In this document: positions 63,284 through 64,000 of the stretch, one piece after another
How positions within the stretch are numbered: position 1 is the first letter of the stretch
Layout: each line of letters begins with the position of its first letter
From: Rhizobium sp. FKL33
GTDB taxonomy: Bacteria; Pseudomonadota; Alphaproteobacteria; Rhizobiales; Rhizobiaceae
Direction of reading: 5' to 3'
DNA length: 64,000 bases
Assembly: GCF_005222915.1 (NCBI RefSeq)
Contig: NZ_STFX01000017.1
Coordinates: forward strand, 1-64,000
Translations under genes and position numbers: made by a program
Notes under the pieces: model-generated
What the model was told of the DNA's origin: nothing
Database searches by the model: none
Seen by the model: only the letters and a program-made list of their open reading frames with translations

Positions 63284-64000
63284 ATGCATGCATCTTTCGC
63301 ATCGGCTGAAGAGCCGGTCGCCAAGCGGCCGTTCTATCGCCAACTCTATGTCCAGGTTCTCGCGGCCATCGCCGCCGGCATCCTGCTCGGTCATTTCTAT
63401 CCGGAGCTCGGCGCCAGCCTGAAGCCGCTCGGCGACGCCTTCATCAAGCTGGTGAAGATGATCATCGCTCCGGTGATCTTCCTCACCGTCGCCACGGGCA
63501 TCGCCGGCATGTCGGATCTCAAGAAGGTCGGACGCGTCGCGGGCAAGGCGATGATCTACTTCCTCACCTTCTCGACGCTCGCGCTGGTCGTCGGCCTCAT
63601 CGTGTCCAATATCGTCCAGCCCGGCGCCGGAATGCATATCGATCCGGCCTCGCTCGACGCCAAGGCGGTGCACGACTACACGGAGAAGGCGCATGATCAG
63701 TCGATCGTCGGCTTCCTCATGGGCGTCATCCCGAAGACGATCGTCGGCGCCTTCGCCGAAGGCGACATCCTGCAGGTTCTGTTCTTCTCGATCCTGTTCG
63801 GCGTCTCGCTCGCCATGGTCGGCGACAAGGCCAAGCCGGTCACCGATTTCCTTCAGGCCGTCACGGCGCCGATGTTCAAGCTCGTCGCCATTCTGATGAA
63901 GGCCGCCCCGATCGGCGCTTTCGGCGCCATGGCCTTCACCATCGGCAAATACGGCATCGGCTCGATCGCCAATCTGGCGATGCTGATGGGCACCTTCTAC
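63284..64000 (+). CDS. dctA: C4-dicarboxylate:proton/sodium symporter DctA (partial)
   Basis: The 239 residues present run off the right edge with no stop codon. The sequence has [27 protein letters not shown], the conserved [24 protein letters not shown] of the dicarboxylate/amino acid:cation symporter (DAACS) family, and [32 protein letters not shown]. DctA imports succinate, fumarate and malate. GGAGGATACGCAC precedes the ATG. Regulated by DctB/DctD through sigma-54. The C-terminal half is not seen. Confidence 0.95.
   Translation, partial: MHASFASAEEPVAKRPFYRQLYVQVLAAIAAGILLGHFYPELGASLKPLGDAFIKLVKMIIAPVIFLTVATGIAGMSDLKKVGRVAGKAMIYFLTFSTLALVVGLIVSNIVQPGAGMHIDPASLDAKAVHDYTEKAHDQSIVGFLMGVIPKTIVGAFAEGDILQVLFFSILFGVSLAMVGDKAKPVTDFLQAVTAPMFKLVAILMKAAPIGAFGAMAFTIGKYGIGSIANLAMLMGTFY

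Noticed and set aside
1-64000. CRISPR arrays, insertion sequences, prophage or rRNA genes
   Set aside because: No regularly spaced repeats, transposase or phage motifs and no rRNA-like sequence were seen on reading both strands.

Overview
The window reads as a GC-rich chromosomal segment of an alphaproteobacterium of the Rhizobiales (Hyphomicrobiales), probably Rhizobiaceae-like. The evidence is gene content and order: rpmH-rnpA-yidC-engB-argB, a GcrA cell-cycle regulator divergent from argD-argF-hslO, bolA/DnaJ-domain/cobS-cobT, the complete phoR-pstSCAB-phoU-phoB cluster, an FrcBCA-type fructose ABC importer with a ROK regulator, DctABD, two alphaproteobacterial general-stress (EcfG-type) promoters and an iron-responsive operator. 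Almost all DNA is coding. I see no rRNA, CRISPR array, insertion sequence, prophage or integrase.

Layout. 1-9.4 kb: tRNA-Arg, a histidine kinase, the rpmH/rnpA/yidC core genes, a DMT exporter, engB, a fasciclin protein with an ECF sigma/anti-sigma pair, and argB. 9.4-15 kb is accessory: a GH16 protein, two AraC regulators, a DHA2 drug exporter, a MarR regulator, a small stress-type gene with an apparent frameshift, and an unknown small gene. 15-20.2 kb is the sugar module: RbsD/FucU mutarotase and ROK repressor divergent from frcB-frcC-frcA, with a good promoter and an operator-like inverted repeat between them. 20.2-31.6 kb: pyrC, a VapBC pair, bolA, a DnaJ-domain protein, cobS-cobT, a phytase-like esterase, sthA, DUF805, a LysR regulator, pyrE and apaG. 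31.6-36.8 kb: hslO, argF, argD, gcrA and ppk2. 36.9-44.7 kb is the Pho/Pst system with a clear Pho box before pstS. 44.7-47.8 kb: an unknown single-span membrane protein, a nitronate monooxygenase-like enzyme, tRNA-Thr and a PilZ protein.

47.8-53.1 kb, on the minus strand, is a five-gene set (SDR - HisD-like - Zn-dehydrogenase - HutC-type GntR - APH-type kinase) that looks like a catabolic operon of unknown substrate. The HisD-like enzyme has lost two zinc-ligand positions of true histidinol dehydrogenase, and a near-identical 11-bp motif precedes two of the genes. This is the least conventional part of the window. 53.2-64 kb: a DUF1003 stress protein, a polar amino acid (cystine-type) ABC transporter, a siderophore receptor plus RhtX/FptX-like permease under an iron-responsive operator, and dctD-dctB divergent from dctA, with two activator sites and a near-perfect sigma-54 promoter. 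dctA runs off the right edge.

Several circuits can be read directly from the DNA: phosphate (PhoR/PhoB, Pho box, Pst importer, PPK2), C4-dicarboxylates (DctB/DctD to sigma-54 dctA), fructose (ROK repressor to frc), general stress (two EcfG promoters), iron, and VapBC autoregulation. No wholly new molecular machine is evident. The best candidates for something undescribed are the HisD-like operon, the structured leader of argD and the GANTC cluster before gcrA. All functions are inferred from sequence features read by eye; no database search was run.
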